Position numbers and translations under genes: made by a program. This document shows, piece after piece, positions 1 to 10,671 of a DNA stretch of 64,000 nt (position 1 is its first letter; each line of letters opens with the position of its first letter). The notes beneath the pieces were generated by a model. It was not told the DNA's origin and made no database searches. It saw nothing but the letters and a program-made list of their open reading frames with translations. This DNA comes from Pseudomonas hygromyciniae (GTDB lineage Bacteria > Pseudomonadota > Gammaproteobacteria > Pseudomonadales > Pseudomonadaceae), in the NCBI RefSeq assembly GCF_016925675.1, contig NZ_CP070506.1, forward strand, positions 432,501 through 496,500, read 5' to 3'.

Positions 1-995
1 GCAAGGGCGTACTGTTCAAGCGCTTTGCCGGCATCGACGTCTTCGACATCGAAGTCGACTCCGAAAGCCCACAGGCCTTCATCGACACCGTCAAGCGCAT
101 CTCCATCACCTTCGGTGGCATCAACCTGGAAGACATCAAGGCACCTGAGTGCTTCGAGATCGAAAAGGCCCTGATCGAACAGTGCGACATCCCGGTATTC
201 CACGATGACCAGCACGGCACCGCGATCGTTACCGCAGCCGGCATGATCAACGCCCTGGAAATCGCTGGCAAAACCCTGTCCGACGCGAAGATCGTCTGCC
301 TGGGCGCCGGCGCTGCGGCCATCTCCTGCATGAAGCTGATTGTGAGCATGGGCGCCCGCCTTGAAAACATCTACATGGTCGACAGCAAGGGCGTGATCCA
401 GTCCGAGCGTACCGACCTGAACCAGTACAAGGCGATGTTTGCCCACCCGTCCTCCAAGCGCACCCTGGCAGACGCACTGGATGGTGCTGACGTGTTCGTC
501 GGCCTGTCCGGCCCGAACCTGCTGAGCGCCGAAGGCCTGAAGTCCATGGCGGCCAACCCGATCGTGTTCGCCTGCTCGAACCCTGATCCGGAAATCGCCC
601 CGGAACTGGCACACGCCACCCGTAACGATGTGATCATGGCCACTGGCCGTTCGGACTACCCGAACCAGGTCAACAACGTACTGGGCTTCCCGTTCATCTT
701 CCGTGGCGCCCTGGACGTTCGCGCCAAGCGCATCAACGAAGAGATAAAAGTGGCTGCTGCCAACGCCCTGCGTGAACTGGCCAAGCTGCCGGTACCTCAG
801 GACGTGTGCGACGCCTACGGTGGCGGCAAACTGGAATTTGGCCGTGAGTACATCATTCCCAAACCAATGGATAAGCGCCTGATCACCGTGATCTCCGATG
901 CCGTGGCCAAGGCCGCCATCGAGACCGGTGTGGCAACCCTGCCGTATCCGAAGAACTACCCGCTGCAAAGCGTGGATGATGTGTTCAACGGCTAA
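1..995 (+). CDS. maeB: NADP-type malic enzyme, 3' part (5' end outside window)
   Basis: Malic enzyme decarboxylates malate oxidatively to pyruvate and yields NAD(P)H in the cytosol. The frame is open from base 3, so about 330 codons are visible and roughly the first 90 residues of a ~420-residue short-form enzyme are missing. The conserved [10 protein letters not shown] segment lies at bases 201-230, and the Rossmann loop [13 protein letters not shown] follows at about 300-340. The protein stops at NDVFNG-like residues without the C-terminal phosphotransacetylase-like domain of the long MaeB form, so this is the short form. A strong terminator follows 20 bases after the stop. The family is certain; the cofactor preference is inferred from similarity. 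Confidence 0.93.
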   Translation, partial: KGVLFKRFAGIDVFDIEVDSESPQAFIDTVKRISITFGGINLEDIKAPECFEIEKALIEQCDIPVFHDDQHGTAIVTAAGMINALEIAGKTLSDAKIVCLGAGAAAISCMKLIVSMGARLENIYMVDSKGVIQSERTDLNQYKAMFAHPSSKRTLADALDGADVFVGLSGPNLLSAEGLKSMAANPIVFACSNPDPEIAPELAHATRNDVIMATGRSDYPNQVNNVLGFPFIFRGALDVRAKRINEEIKVAAANALRELAKLPVPQDVCDAYGGGKLEFGREYIIPKPMDKRLITVISDAVAKAAIETGVATLPYPKNYPLQSVDDVFNG

Positions 996-1014
996 GCCGT
1001 TGTAGCGCACCAAC

Positions 1015-1049
1015 AAAAAGCCCCGGCTCTTGCGAGCCGGGGCTTTTTT
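1015..1049 (+). terminator. Rho-independent terminator of the malic enzyme gene
   Basis: A perfect 11-bp stem (1019-1029 paired with 1034-1044) closes a TTGC loop and is followed by six T. It begins about 20 bases after the malic enzyme stop. The IS copy A starts only 9 bases after the T tract. Confidence 0.9.
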
Positions 1050-1110
1050 GTGGCTCTTGTCCCGTCCTGAATAAGGTTTACACCTTCTGACCTATCTTCA
1101 GGAGGAACCA

Positions 1111-1512
1111 ATGGATTCGGGCAAAAGGCGGAGCCAGCGTGACTACACGCTAGCCTTTAAATTATCGGTCGTAGACCAGGTCGAAAAGGGCGAGTTGAGT
1201 TATAAAGAGGCTCAACGGCGCTACGGCATTCAGGGCCGGTCCACGGTACTGGTCTGGCTACGCAAGCATGGCCGGCAGGACTGGAGCCAAGGCGCCTCAA
1301 TTCGAGAGCCGAGGAGCAGGTCCATGACCGAGCAAACCCTCCCGCTGACACCCGAGCAGCGGATCAAAGAGCTCGAAGAACAGCTGGCGCTAAGCAATCA
1401 GAAGGCGCAATTCTTCGAAGCCGTCGTGAATGTTCTGAAGAATGACTACGGTGTTTGCGTCGTAAAAAAGCGACTCGGCAAGTCCTCTCGCAAGGGCAAA
1501 TCCAAGACCTGA
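1111..1512 (+). CDS. IS3-family transposase OrfA (DNA-binding protein), copy A
   Basis: This 133-residue OrfA has an N-terminal helix-turn-helix (about residues 8-58: YTLAFKLSVVDQVEKGE followed by YKEAQRRYGIQGRSTVLVW). A leucine/glutamine-rich coiled-coil segment follows at about residues 78-110 (ITKELEEQLALSNQKAQ-like), as expected for dimerisation. The start ATG has an AGGAGG ribosome site 8 bases upstream. The slippery heptamer A_AAA_AAG at 1464-1470 lies in the orfA frame, just where orfB opens in the -1 frame, so programmed frameshifting should make the OrfAB transposase. Confidence 0.9.
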   Translation: MDSGKRRSQRDYTLAFKLSVVDQVEKGELSYKEAQRRYGIQGRSTVLVWLRKHGRQDWSQGASIREPRSRSMTEQTLPLTPEQRIKELEEQLALSNQKAQFFEAVVNVLKNDYGVCVVKKRLGKSSRKGKSKT

Positions 1513-2333
1513 GCATCACCAGGGCTTGCCTGTTCATGGGCATTTCGCGCCAAGCGTATTACCAACGTAATCGAGCTTTTGACGCAAGGACTCGTCAAGA
1601 TCAAGAGGTCATGGACTTTGTTCTTGAAAAGCGCCGCCGCCAGCCCAGGATAGGCACGCGCAAGCTGCATTACCTGATGAGCGTCGAAGTTGGCGCGCCA
1701 GTGCGGGTCGGTAGAGACCGCCTGTTTAGCATCTTGCGCAACGCTCGAGAACTGGTGGTGCGCAAACGGGCTTACCACAAAACGACGGACAGCCATCACC
1801 GCTTTCGCCGCCATCCGAATTTGCTCAAAGAGGGTCCAGGACAAATCGTTGCCAGCAGGCCCGAGCATGTCTGGGTCGCAGATATAACCTACCTTCCGAC
1901 ACAGGAAAGCGTCGCCTACGTGAGCCTCGTGACAGACGCTTACTCGCGCAAGATCGTAGGCCATCATGTGCATGAGAGCTTGCATACCGAGTCGGTGATC
2001 AAAGCGATGGAAAAAGCAATTAGCAAACGTCGAAGCAAGCTGCCACTGATCCATCACTCAGACCGTGGAGCCCAATACTGCTCCGAGCTTTACCAGCGCT
2101 TGCACGCTAGCCATAACGTTAGATGCTCAATGACCGACGGATATGACTGCTACCAGAATGCTCTGGCAGAAAGGATAAACGGGATCTTGAAGACCGAGCT
2201 TTTGCTGTGCCGCCCTAAAAACCTGGCGGAAGCAGTGAAAATGGTGGATGAATCGGTGCTGATCTACAACGGGGAACGGCCACACCTGTCCCTGAAATAC
2301 AAAACGCCCGATGCGGTGCATCGGGCGTTTTGA
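1455..2333 (+). CDS. IS3-family transposase OrfB (DDE integrase core), copy A
   Basis: This 292-residue frame lies in -1 phase to orfA and overlaps its last 58 bases. It is probably translated mainly as an OrfAB fusion through the A_AAA_AAG slip site, and the listed TTG is only the first possible independent start. It has the rve retroviral-integrase fold with the catalytic triad D143 (VADITY), D203 (HHSDRGAQY) and E239 (NALAERINGILKTE); 35 residues separate the last two. The conserved YNGERPHLSL motif near the C-terminus is present, so this copy looks functional. Confidence 0.92.
   Translation: MRRKKATRQVLSQGQIQDLSITRACLFMGISRQAYYQRNRAFDARTRQDQEVMDFVLEKRRRQPRIGTRKLHYLMSVEVGAPVRVGRDRLFSILRNARELVVRKRAYHKTTDSHHRFRRHPNLLKEGPGQIVASRPEHVWVADITYLPTQESVAYVSLVTDAYSRKIVGHHVHESLHTESVIKAMEKAISKRRSKLPLIHHSDRGAQYCSELYQRLHASHNVRCSMTDGYDCYQNALAERINGILKTELLLCRPKNLAEAVKMVDESVLIYNGERPHLSLKYKTPDAVHRAF
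2301..2331. terminator. Hairpin terminator inside the IS right end
   Basis: A perfect 10-bp stem (2305-2314 with 2318-2327) closes a GGT loop. It is flanked by AAAA on the left and TTTT on the right, so it could stop transcription from either direction. It overlaps the last codons of orfB. The same hairpin is present in copy B at about 61738-61768. Confidence 0.75.
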
Positions 2334-2381
2334 GACTGAAACAGGTGTAAACCTATTTCAGGACTAGACATCTACATATAA

Positions 2382-2482
2382 CCCCTTGTGGGAGCGGGCT
2401 TGCTCGCGAAGGCGGTGGATCAGTCGGCATTTTTTGGTGACTGACCCACCGCCTTCGCGAGCAAGTCCGCTCCCACAAGGGG
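2382..2482. repeat. REPIN-like inverted REP pair
   Basis: Two inverted REP arms start with GTGGGAGCGGGCTTGCTCGC (from 2388) and end with the complementary arm at 2476. They enclose a spacer with GGCGGTGG/CCACCGCC. The element fills the gap between the IS and the convergent mrcA end and could act as an mRNA-stabilising or terminating hairpin. Confidence 0.9.
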
Positions 2483-2493
2483 GTCTGTGTTAA

Positions 2494-4938
2494 TCAGAAC
2501 AGATCGATCGGCGCCGACTCATCCGCAGGCAACGGGCTGCCCGGTGCCACGCCATTCCCCAGTTCATTCATTGACGGCGGCGTGTCTTCGCTCTTGAACA
2601 GCTCAAAGTACGCATTCGGCGTGCCGGGTGCTGCAGCGCGGCCGCTGATCGGGTCGATGCGCAGGCTGAGGATGCCTTCCGGCTCGGCCTGGGTGTGGGC
2701 CGGCTTGTCCTTGAGGGCGCCGCCCATGTAGCTCATCCAGATCGGTAGCGCGACGGTGCCGCCGTATTCGCGGCGGCCGAGGCTTTCCGGCTGGTCGTAA
2801 CCCGTCCAGACGGTGGTGATGTAGTCGGCGTTGTAGCCGGAGAACCACGCATCCTTGGATTCATTGGTGGTACCGGTCTTGCCCGCCAGGTCCGTGCGGC
2901 CCAGGGCCAGCGCACGGCGGCCGGTGCCGCGCTTGATCACGTCCTGCAGCATGCTGGTGAGGATGTAGGTCGTACGTCCGTCAACCACGCGCTCAGCCAC
3001 CGCCGGTGTTTGCGGGACGGCTGCGGCATCGGTGGGGGCAGCGCCAGGCACAGGCTCGATAGTGATGCCGCCGTTGGCAGGGGCGGCCAGGCCATCGCTG
3101 GCGGCGACACCGTTGGGTACGCTCGGCGGGTTGGCAACAAACAACGTGTCGCCGTTGCGGCTCTCGATCTTGTCGATCAGGTACGGCGTGATCTTGTAGC
3201 CGCCGTTGGCAAACGTACTCCAGCCCGTCGCGATTTCCATCGGGGTGAGGGTGGCGGTGCCCAGGGCCAGGGACAGGTTGGGCGGCAGGTCCTGCTTGTT
3301 GAAGCCAAAGCGGGTCATGTAGTCGATCGTCTTGCCCACGCCCATCGCCTGCAGCAAGCGGATCGACACCAGGTTGCGCGACTTGTACAGCGCCTCGCGC
3401 ACGCGGATCGGCCCGAGGAAGGTGTTGGTGTCGTTCTTCGGACGCCAGACCTTGTCCAGGTACTCGTCGACAAACACGATAGGCGCGTCGTTGACCAGGC
3501 TGGCTGCGGTATAGCCGTTATCCAGCGCGGCGCTGTAGACAAATGGCTTGAAGCTCGAGCCCGGCTGGCGCTTGGCCTGGGTGGCGCGGTTGTAGTTGCT
3601 CTGCTCGAAGGCGAAGCCACCGACCAGGGCGCGGATCGCACCGTTCTGCGGGTCCAGGGACACCAGGGCACCCTGGGCGACCGGGACCTGGCTGAATTTC
3701 AGGCTGTCGTCCTTCTGGCGCTGCACGCGGATCAGGTCGCCGACCTGGGTCACGTCCGATGGCTGCTTGGGCATCGGCCCCATGCTGTTGGTGTTCAGGA
3801 AGGGTCGCGCCCACTTCATGCTGTCCCACGCCACATGTTCTTCGCCGCTGCGGGTCAGTACCTGCACGCCGTCTTTTTTCACCTGGGTGACGATGGCGGG
3901 ATCCAGGCCGCTGATGGAGCGCTGCTTGCCCAGTTCGACCGTCCACGCGCTCAGGGTCTTGCCCGGCAGGCGCGATTCCGGCCCACGGTAGCCATGGCGC
4001 TGGTCATAGGTGATCAGCCCTTCATGCACGGCGTTGTTGGCTATTTCCTGCAAGTTGCTCGGAATGGTCGTAGTGACGCGGAAACCTTCGGTGTAGGCAT
4101 CGCTGCCATAGCGGCCGACCATTTCGGCGCGGGCCATCTCGGCGATGTACGGCGCGCTGACTTCTGGCGTCGGTACGTGGTAGCTGGCATTCAACGGCTC
4201 GGCCACCGCCGTTTCATAGGCGTTCTGGTCGATCTTGCCCAGCTTGTACATGCGCCCCAGGATCCAGTCGCGACGCTCCTTGCTGCGGGCCGGGTTGGCC
4301 AGCGGGTTGAAGCGCGATGGCGCTTTGGGCAGGCCGGCAATCATTGCCATTTGTGCCAGGCTGGCGTCACGAATCGACTTGCCGTAGTACACCTGAGACG
4401 CCGCCTCGATCCCATAGGCGCGGTTGCCCAGGTAGATCTTGTTGACGTACAGCTCAAGGATTTCGTCCTTGGTCAGTTGGCGTTCAATCTGCAGCGCCAG
4501 GAGGATTTCCGTGGCCTTGCGCGAGAAGCTGCGCTCGCTGGTGAGGAAGAAGTTCTTCGCCACCTGCATGGTGATGGTGCTGCCGCCCGATTGAATGTGT
4601 CCGCTTTTTACCAGTTGCGTAGCCGCGCGCACCAGGCTGCTGGGGTCGACGCCATAGTGGTTGGCAAAATTATCGTCTTCGGCCGACAGCAGGGCATTGA
4701 TGAAATTGGGCGGAATGTCGGCGAAACGGATCGGGGTGCGGCGCATTTCGCCGAACTCCGCGATCAGTTTTTCATCGCTGCTGTAGACCCGCAAAGGAAT
4801 CTGCAACTGGATACTTCTCAGGGCCTCTACCGAGGGCAATCCCGGGCTAAGGTAGAGATAGGCGCCGCTGAACACGAGCAGCAGCCCGCAAACGATCGCG
4901 ACGAAGGAGTACCCGAAAAACTTCAGCAGACGAATCAA
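2494..4938 (-). CDS. mrcA: Penicillin-binding protein 1A (bifunctional transglycosylase/transpeptidase)
   Basis: PBP1A polymerises and cross-links peptidoglycan at the inner membrane. The 814-residue protein has an N-terminal membrane anchor (about residues 7-31) and a GT51 glycosyltransferase domain with the AEDDNFANHYG and GGSTITMQVAKNFF motifs. An OB-like insert follows, then the transpeptidase with SSFK (in RQPGSSFKPF), SRN and KTGTT. The length matches Pseudomonas PBP1A. The predicted start is a TTG at 4938 just before the RLLKFF membrane helix. It is divergent from pilM, as in other gammaproteobacteria. Confidence 0.96.
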   Translation of the reverse strand: MIRLLKFFGYSFVAIVCGLLLVFSGAYLYLSPGLPSVEALRSIQLQIPLRVYSSDEKLIAEFGEMRRTPIRFADIPPNFINALLSAEDDNFANHYGVDPSSLVRAATQLVKSGHIQSGGSTITMQVAKNFFLTSERSFSRKATEILLALQIERQLTKDEILELYVNKIYLGNRAYGIEAASQVYYGKSIRDASLAQMAMIAGLPKAPSRFNPLANPARSKERRDWILGRMYKLGKIDQNAYETAVAEPLNASYHVPTPEVSAPYIAEMARAEMVGRYGSDAYTEGFRVTTTIPSNLQEIANNAVHEGLITYDQRHGYRGPESRLPGKTLSAWTVELGKQRSISGLDPAIVTQVKKDGVQVLTRSGEEHVAWDSMKWARPFLNTNSMGPMPKQPSDVTQVGDLIRVQRQKDDSLKFSQVPVAQGALVSLDPQNGAIRALVGGFAFEQSNYNRATQAKRQPGSSFKPFVYSAALDNGYTAASLVNDAPIVFVDEYLDKVWRPKNDTNTFLGPIRVREALYKSRNLVSIRLLQAMGVGKTIDYMTRFGFNKQDLPPNLSLALGTATLTPMEIATGWSTFANGGYKITPYLIDKIESRNGDTLFVANPPSVPNGVAASDGLAAPANGGITIEPVPGAAPTDAAAVPQTPAVAERVVDGRTTYILTSMLQDVIKRGTGRRALALGRTDLAGKTGTTNESKDAWFSGYNADYITTVWTGYDQPESLGRREYGGTVALPIWMSYMGGALKDKPAHTQAEPEGILSLRIDPISGRAAAPGTPNAYFELFKSEDTPPSMNELGNGVAPGSPLPADESAPIDLF

Positions 4939-4990
4939 GGCTTTTGGATTTCCAGAGAAAAGAATGAGTTAGGTGTCGGGATAGGCATGA

Positions 4991-5808
<818 letters not shown>

Positions 5809-5809
<1 letters not shown>

Positions 5810-6360
5810 TGACAAGAATCAACCTTTTACCCTGGCGTGAAGAGCGCGCTGAGCGCCGTCGCAGGTTTTTCCTGATTTTTCTGTTGGTGATCACCACTAT
5901 TGCATTGGCCGCCGTATGGCTGGCCGACCGGGTCATTGACCGGGCGATTGATCGGCAAGTGGCCCGTAACAACCACTTGAGCAAGCAAGTCACGGTATTG
6001 GACTCGCGGATCAAGACCATCGACGAACTGCGCGAACAGCGTCAGCAACTGATGGAGCGGATGAAGGTGGTCGAAGACCTACAGGGTCATCGCGCATTCG
6101 GCCAGGATTTGTTCGAGCAGTTGGCCCGGGCGATGCCGGATGGCGTTCAACTGCGCGAGGTGAGTGTCAGTGGCACATCGGTGGAGGTCACCGGCACGGC
6201 GGTGTCCAGCGATGATGTCGCCCGGCTGATGCGCAGCCTGGAAGCTTCCAACACCCTACGCGCGCCCAATCTGCGGCATGTCCGGGCCGAGGAGGGTGGT
6301 GCGGGCAGCGCCTTCCAGTTGATGGTGGACCATGGGGAGCACCGGGAGACGCAGCGGTGA
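5809..6360 (+). CDS. pilN: Type IV pilus assembly protein PilN
   Basis: PilN is an inner-membrane protein of the pilus alignment subcomplex and pairs with PilO. The 183-residue product starts at the ATG at 5809, after AGGAG at 5795-5799, and overlaps the pilM stop. The conserved cytoplasmic PilM-docking motif INLLPWRE is at residues 4-11. A transmembrane helix follows at about residues 21-44, then a coiled coil and a ferredoxin-like periplasmic domain. The docking motif is kept even though the partner PilM is shortened. Confidence 0.92.
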
Positions 6361-6977
6361 GCCTCGTGTCCAGCCCGCCAGGGCTGGCACTCCCGCAACT
6401 CTCCACGCTGTACCGCAACACCGCTCGCTGGCCGCTGGCTGGCAGGCTTGTGGTGGGCGCGGTACTCGCCTCGCTGGTGCTGGTGGCGGGGGATGCTGTC
6501 TACCTGAGCAGCGCCCGCGAGGTGTTGCAACGCCGGGAAGCGGGAGAAATAGCGCTGCGCCAGCAGTTTGCTGCAAAAGCCCGGCTAGCTGCCCGGCATG
6601 AAGGGGTAGTGCGCGAGCTTGAAACCCTACGTGTCGCCTTCAACGAGCAGTTGCGCCAAATGCCGACACTGACGCAAATGCCCGGCCTGCTGGAAGACTT
6701 CGCCCGGCTGGGGCAAGCCAGCGGGGTGCTGCTCGAGCAACTCAGCGTGCAGGAGGAGCAGGTGCAGCCCGGGTTCGTCGAGCGGCCGATGCAGCTCAGG
6801 CTGCTCGGTACCTATCACGATCTGTTGGCTTTCATCAGTGGGGTGGCTGGGTTGTCGCATATCGTTACCCTGCATGACTTTGTCATTCGTCCTGAGGGTC
6901 CCCAGGATGGCGCATTGTTGAGCCTGACGATGCTCGCCAAGACCTACAGGTACGGCAACCAGGGAGCCTTACCATGA
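6357..6977 (+). CDS. pilO: Type IV pilus assembly protein PilO
   Basis: PilO is the inner-membrane partner of PilN in the periplasm-spanning alignment complex. The 206-residue protein starts with a GTG that overlaps the pilN stop (GTGA). It has a membrane helix at about residues 28-52, a coiled-coil stretch and a C-terminal PilO domain (LRLLGTYHDLLAFISGVAGL). The length is normal for Pseudomonas, so the losses seen in pilM and pilQ do not extend to this gene. Confidence 0.92.
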   Translation: MSLVSSPPGLALPQLSTLYRNTARWPLAGRLVVGAVLASLVLVAGDAVYLSSAREVLQRREAGEIALRQQFAAKARLAARHEGVVRELETLRVAFNEQLRQMPTLTQMPGLLEDFARLGQASGVLLEQLSVQEEQVQPGFVERPMQLRLLGTYHDLLAFISGVAGLSHIVTLHDFVIRPEGPQDGALLSLTMLAKTYRYGNQGALP

Positions 6978-7489
6978 ACCGCCTCAAGGTTGCCTGCCTG
7001 AGCCTGCTGCTTCTGGCTGGATGCGAGCGTGACCCGCAGTTGCAGGCGTTGAATGACGAGTTGCAATTGATTCGCCAGCAGGTGCTGCCGCTTGCGGACG
7101 AAACGCCTGCAGCATTGGCGGGGCCGCGGGTTGTCTCCAGCTCGCCACCCGTGCGTGATCCCTTCCAGCCAGCGGACCAGCCCGCCAGTCGACCCACCGG
7201 CAAAGCCGGACCTGCGCCGGACTTCGACCGCCCCCGGCAGTTTCTCGAAGGTTTTGCCGTGGACCAGTTCCAGATGGTCGGCACCTTGTCCCTGGGCGCG
7301 CAGACATTTGCCCTGCTGCGCGGCGCGGCAGGTGTTCATCGCCTGGCGGTGGGGGATTACCTGGGGACCGACCATGGGCGTGTCGTGGCGATCCATGAGG
7401 GGCAGTTGGAGCTGGTCGAACTTTTTCCCGATGGCGAGGGTGCCTGGCTTGAGCGCCCGCGCACCTTGGTGTTGAACGTGAACTCATAA
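6974..7489 (+). CDS. pilP: Type IV pilus lipoprotein PilP
   Basis: PilP is an inner-membrane lipoprotein that links PilNO to the secretin PilQ. The 171-residue precursor has a lipobox LAGC with Cys17 as the lipidation site. A flexible proline-rich linker follows, then the C-terminal beta-domain (FAVDQFQMVGTLSLGAQTFALL) that binds the secretin N-domains. The ATG overlaps the pilO stop (ATGA), so translation is probably coupled. Confidence 0.92.
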   Translation: MNRLKVACLSLLLLAGCERDPQLQALNDELQLIRQQVLPLADETPAALAGPRVVSSSPPVRDPFQPADQPASRPTGKAGPAPDFDRPRQFLEGFAVDQFQMVGTLSLGAQTFALLRGAAGVHRLAVGDYLGTDHGRVVAIHEGQLELVELFPDGEGAWLERPRTLVLNVNS

Positions 7490-7501
7490 CGGAAGCAAAA
7501 A

Positions 7502-8890
7502 ATGAAAAGGATTATTTCGTCCTTCGGTGTGGCGCTATGGATAGCGTTCACGGCACCGATGACTGAGGCTGTGCCCAAGCGGATTGACCTGATTCAACTG
7601 CCGCCTCCCGGTGCTTCGCCCTTGGGCGCCGGGCGTGGGGCCTATAGCGGTGACAGGCTCTCTCTCAACTTCCAGGACATCGAGGTTCGTGCAGTACTTC
7701 AGCAGATTGCCGACGTGGCTGGCCTCAACCTGGTGGCCGGCGATGATGTGCAGGGCTCGATTACCCTGCGCCTCAAGGACGTGCCCTGGGATCAGGCCCT
7801 GGACCTGGTGCTGCAAGCCAAGGGGCTCGATAAGCGGGTGACGGCCAATGTGCTGCTGGTGGCGCCGGCTGAGGAACTGGCCTCTCGCGAACTGCTGGCC
7901 TTGGAGTCGCGCAAGTTGATGACCGAGCTGGCGCCCTTGCGGCGGGAGCTGTTGCAAGTCAATTACGCCAAGGCGGCCGAGTTGGCCAAGCTGTTCCAGT
8001 CGGTGAGCGGGCCTGAAGGTGTGGCCGATGAGCGTGGTTCGGTGACGGTAGATGACCGTACCAACAACATCATCGCCTACCAGACGGGGGAGCGCCTGGA
8101 GGAGCTGCGGCGCATCGTCAATCAGTTGGATATCCCGGTGCGGCAGGTGATGATCGAGGCGCGGATAGTCGAAGCCAATGTCGACTATGACAAAAGCGTG
8201 GGCGTGCGCTGGGGTGGTTTGCTGCGCAATAAAGGTAATTGGGGCGGTGGTGGGGTTGGCAATAAAACACCAGGTGAGGGTGAGCCGCCCGATAGCTCGC
8301 CGTTCGTTGACCTGGGCGTGGTTAACGCAAGCTCTGGCCTGGGCGTCGCGTTTATCACCGATAACGTGCTGCTGGACCTGGAACTCACGGCCATGGAAAA
8401 AGGCGGCAACGGCGAAGTGATCTCCCAGCCCAAGGTGGTCACCTCCAACAAGGAGACCGCGCGGATTCTCAAGGGCACCGAGATTCCTTATCAGGAAGCC
8501 ACTTCCGAGGGGGCGACTTCGGTCTCGTTCAAGGAGGCCTCGCTTTCTTTGGAGGTGACGCCGCAAATCACGCCGGATGATCAGGTCATCATGGAAGTCC
8601 GGGTGACCAAGGATGAGCCGGACTACCTGAACAAACTCAACGATGTGCCGCCGATCAAGAAGAACGAGGTCACTGCCAAGGTTCTGGTCAAGGATGGCGA
8701 GACCATTGTCCTTGGCGGGGTTTTCTCCAAAAACCAAAGCAAGGTGGTAGATAAAGTGCCATTTTTGGGCGATGTGCCGTATCTTGGCCGCCTTTTCCGG
8801 CGTGATGTCGTTGCCCAAAGAAAATCCGAGCTGCTGGTATTCCTGACTCCGCGTATTATGAATAACCAGGCGATTGCTGTGAGTCGTTGA
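7502..8890 (+). CDS. pilQ: Type IV pilus secretin PilQ, short form without AMIN domains
   Basis: PilQ forms the outer-membrane secretin ring. The 462-residue protein has a signal peptide (cleavage near TEA/VPK, about residue 24), an STN domain ([17 protein letters not shown]), an N1 domain ([14 protein letters not shown]) and the secretin domain. It ends in the canonical [25 protein letters not shown] tail. Pseudomonas PilQ is normally about 700 residues with two N-terminal AMIN domains that bind peptidoglycan, and these are absent here. The size resembles enterobacterial HofQ or Haemophilus ComE, secretins used in DNA uptake. The gene is intact and lies 12 bases after pilP. Confidence 0.92.
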   Translation: MKRIISSFGVALWIAFTAPMTEAVPKRIDLIQLPPPGASPLGAGRGAYSGDRLSLNFQDIEVRAVLQQIADVAGLNLVAGDDVQGSITLRLKDVPWDQALDLVLQAKGLDKRVTANVLLVAPAEELASRELLALESRKLMTELAPLRRELLQVNYAKAAELAKLFQSVSGPEGVADERGSVTVDDRTNNIIAYQTGERLEELRRIVNQLDIPVRQVMIEARIVEANVDYDKSVGVRWGGLLRNKGNWGGGGVGNKTPGEGEPPDSSPFVDLGVVNASSGLGVAFITDNVLLDLELTAMEKGGNGEVISQPKVVTSNKETARILKGTEIPYQEATSEGATSVSFKEASLSLEVTPQITPDDQVIMEVRVTKDEPDYLNKLNDVPPIKKNEVTAKVLVKDGETIVLGGVFSKNQSKVVDKVPFLGDVPYLGRLFRRDVVAQRKSELLVFLTPRIMNNQAIAVSR

Positions 8891-8894
8891 TTCT

Positions 8895-9413
8895 GTGCGA
8901 AATTTGATTCTTGTAGGGCCGATGGGGGCTGGAAAAAGCACCATCGGCCGTTTGCTGGCCAAAGAGCTGCGCCTGCCATTCAAAGACTCCGATAAGGAAA
9001 TTGAATTGCGCACGGGCGCCAATATCCCGTGGATCTTCGATAAGGAAGGCGAACTGGGCTTTCGTGACCGCGAGCAGGCGATGATTGCCGAACTTTGCGG
9101 CTGCGATGGCGTGGTATTGGCCACCGGCGGCGGCGCGGTGATGCGCGAGGAAAACCGACGGGCGCTGCATGCCGGCGGTCGGGTGGTCTATTTGCATGCG
9201 TCGGTCGAGCAGCAGGTCGGACGCACTGCGCGTGATCGCAACCGGCCATTGCTGCGCACCGCCAACCCCGAGAAAACCCTGCGGGACTTGCTGACGCTGC
9301 GCGATCCGCTTTATCGGGAAATCGCCGATCTGGTGGTGGAAACCGATGAACGGCCACCGCGCATGGTCGTAATCGATATTCTCGAGCGCTTGCAGCAACT
9401 AGCGCCCCGTTAA
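8895..9413 (+). CDS. aroK: Shikimate kinase I
   Basis: Shikimate kinase phosphorylates shikimate at the 3-position in the chorismate pathway. The 172-residue protein has the P-loop GPMGAGKST at residues 8-16, the shikimate-binding DSD and GFR segments ([15 protein letters not shown]), the GGG loop (LATGGGAVM) and the LID arginine region (RDRNRPLL). It starts with a GTG four bases after the pilQ stop and has no clear ribosome site, so it probably depends on coupling to pilQ translation. The pilQ-aroK-aroB order is widely conserved. Confidence 0.95.
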   Translation: MRNLILVGPMGAGKSTIGRLLAKELRLPFKDSDKEIELRTGANIPWIFDKEGELGFRDREQAMIAELCGCDGVVLATGGGAVMREENRRALHAGGRVVYLHASVEQQVGRTARDRNRPLLRTANPEKTLRDLLTLRDPLYREIADLVVETDERPPRMVVIDILERLQQLAPR

Positions 9414-9560
9414 AGCCAGGGCCGAAATGCGCTATCCTCGGCAACGCGTTGCAGCCGTTCGAGGTGTGGCGTAGAGCCATCAGGCAACGTCCGATCTCGA
9501 CGGTGCCAACAACGTTAATACAGGGCAGGACGCCTGCTTCCATCTTCAGCGCGGGGACAC

Positions 9561-10661
9561 ATGCAGACACTTAAGGTCGATCTTGGCGAGCGTAGCTACC
9601 CGATCCATATTGGCGAAGGTTTGTTGGACCAGCCCGAGTTGCTCGCGCCGCATATTGCCGGGCGACAAGTGGCAATCATCTCCAACGAGACAGTGGCGCC
9701 GCTCTACCTTGAGCGTCTGAGTCGCAGCCTTGCGGCGTATTCGGTGATCTCGGTGATTCTTCCCGATGGCGAAGCGTTCAAGAACTGGGAAACCCTGCAA
9801 CTGATCTTTGACGGGCTGCTCACCGCGCGCCACGACCGGCGTACCACGGTGGTCGCCCTTGGCGGCGGCGTGATCGGCGACATGGCCGGCTTTGCTGCGG
9901 CGTGTTACCAGCGTGGCGTGGACTTTATCCAGGTGCCGACCACCCTGCTGTCCCAGGTCGACTCGTCGGTGGGCGGCAAGACCGGCATCAACCATCCCCT
10001 GGGCAAGAATATGGTCGGCGCGTTCTACCAGCCCAATGCCGTACTGATCGATACTGCCACCCTCAACACCCTGCCACCCCGCGAGCTGTCGGCGGGCCTG
10101 GCGGAAGTCATCAAGTACGGGCTGATCTGTGACGAGCCGTTCCTGACCTGGCTTGAAGAACACGTCGATGCCTTGCGTAACCTGGACCAGGTCGCGCTGA
10201 CTGAAGCGATCTCCCGCTCCTGCGCGGCCAAGGCCCTGGTGGTCAATGCCGACGAGCGTGAGTCGGGCGTACGCGCCACCTTGAACCTGGGCCACACCTT
10301 CGGTCATGCGATTGAAACCCACATGGGCTATGGTGTCTGGTTGCATGGAGAGGCTGTGGCGGCTGGCACCGTGATGGCGTTGGAGATGTCGCAACGCCTG
10401 GGCTGGATCAGTGCCCAAGAGCGTGATCGCGGTATCCGCCTGTTCCAGCGTGCCGGGTTGCCGGTCATTCCTCCCGAGGAAATGACCGAGGCTGACTTCC
10501 TTGAACATATGGCGATAGACAAGAAAGTGATCGATGGTCGTTTGCGTCTGGTGCTGTTGCGCCGAATGGGCGAAGCGGTAGTGACCGACGATTATCCGAA
10601 AGAGATTCTACAGGCCACGCTGGGAGCGGATTACCGCGCCCTGGCCCAGCTGAAAGGTTAA
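9561..10661 (+). CDS. aroB: 3-dehydroquinate synthase
   Basis: AroB converts DAHP to 3-dehydroquinate using NAD+ and a metal ion, in the second step of the shikimate pathway. The 366-residue protein carries the nucleotide-binding [13 protein letters not shown] segment, the substrate/metal region [11 protein letters not shown], and HTFGHAIE with metal-ligand histidines. The ATG follows GGGG six bases upstream. A 147-base gap separates it from aroK, room for a promoter, though no clear one was identified. Confidence 0.96.
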   Translation: MQTLKVDLGERSYPIHIGEGLLDQPELLAPHIAGRQVAIISNETVAPLYLERLSRSLAAYSVISVILPDGEAFKNWETLQLIFDGLLTARHDRRTTVVALGGGVIGDMAGFAAACYQRGVDFIQVPTTLLSQVDSSVGGKTGINHPLGKNMVGAFYQPNAVLIDTATLNTLPPRELSAGLAEVIKYGLICDEPFLTWLEEHVDALRNLDQVALTEAISRSCAAKALVVNADERESGVRATLNLGHTFGHAIETHMGYGVWLHGEAVAAGTVMALEMSQRLGWISAQERDRGIRLFQRAGLPVIPPEEMTEADFLEHMAIDKKVIDGRLRLVLLRRMGEAVVTDDYPKEILQATLGADYRALAQLKG

Positions 10662-10671
10662 CCAGATCCCG

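Larger units (their letters stand above)
1058..2370 (+). mobile_element. IS3-family insertion sequence, copy A (intact)
   Basis: This 1313-bp element starts with TG and ends with CA. Its imperfect terminal inverted repeats read TGTCCCGTCCTGAATAAGG on the left and TGTCTAGTCCTGAAATAGG on the right (reverse complement). The trinucleotide TCT flanks both sides (1055-1057 and 2371-2373), a 3-bp target duplication typical of IS3-family transposition. It carries two overlapping frames, orfA and orfB, and a hairpin terminator at its right end. A nearly identical copy lies at 60494-61807 in the same orientation. I could not assign an IS3 subgroup or an ISfinder name. Confidence 0.93.
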
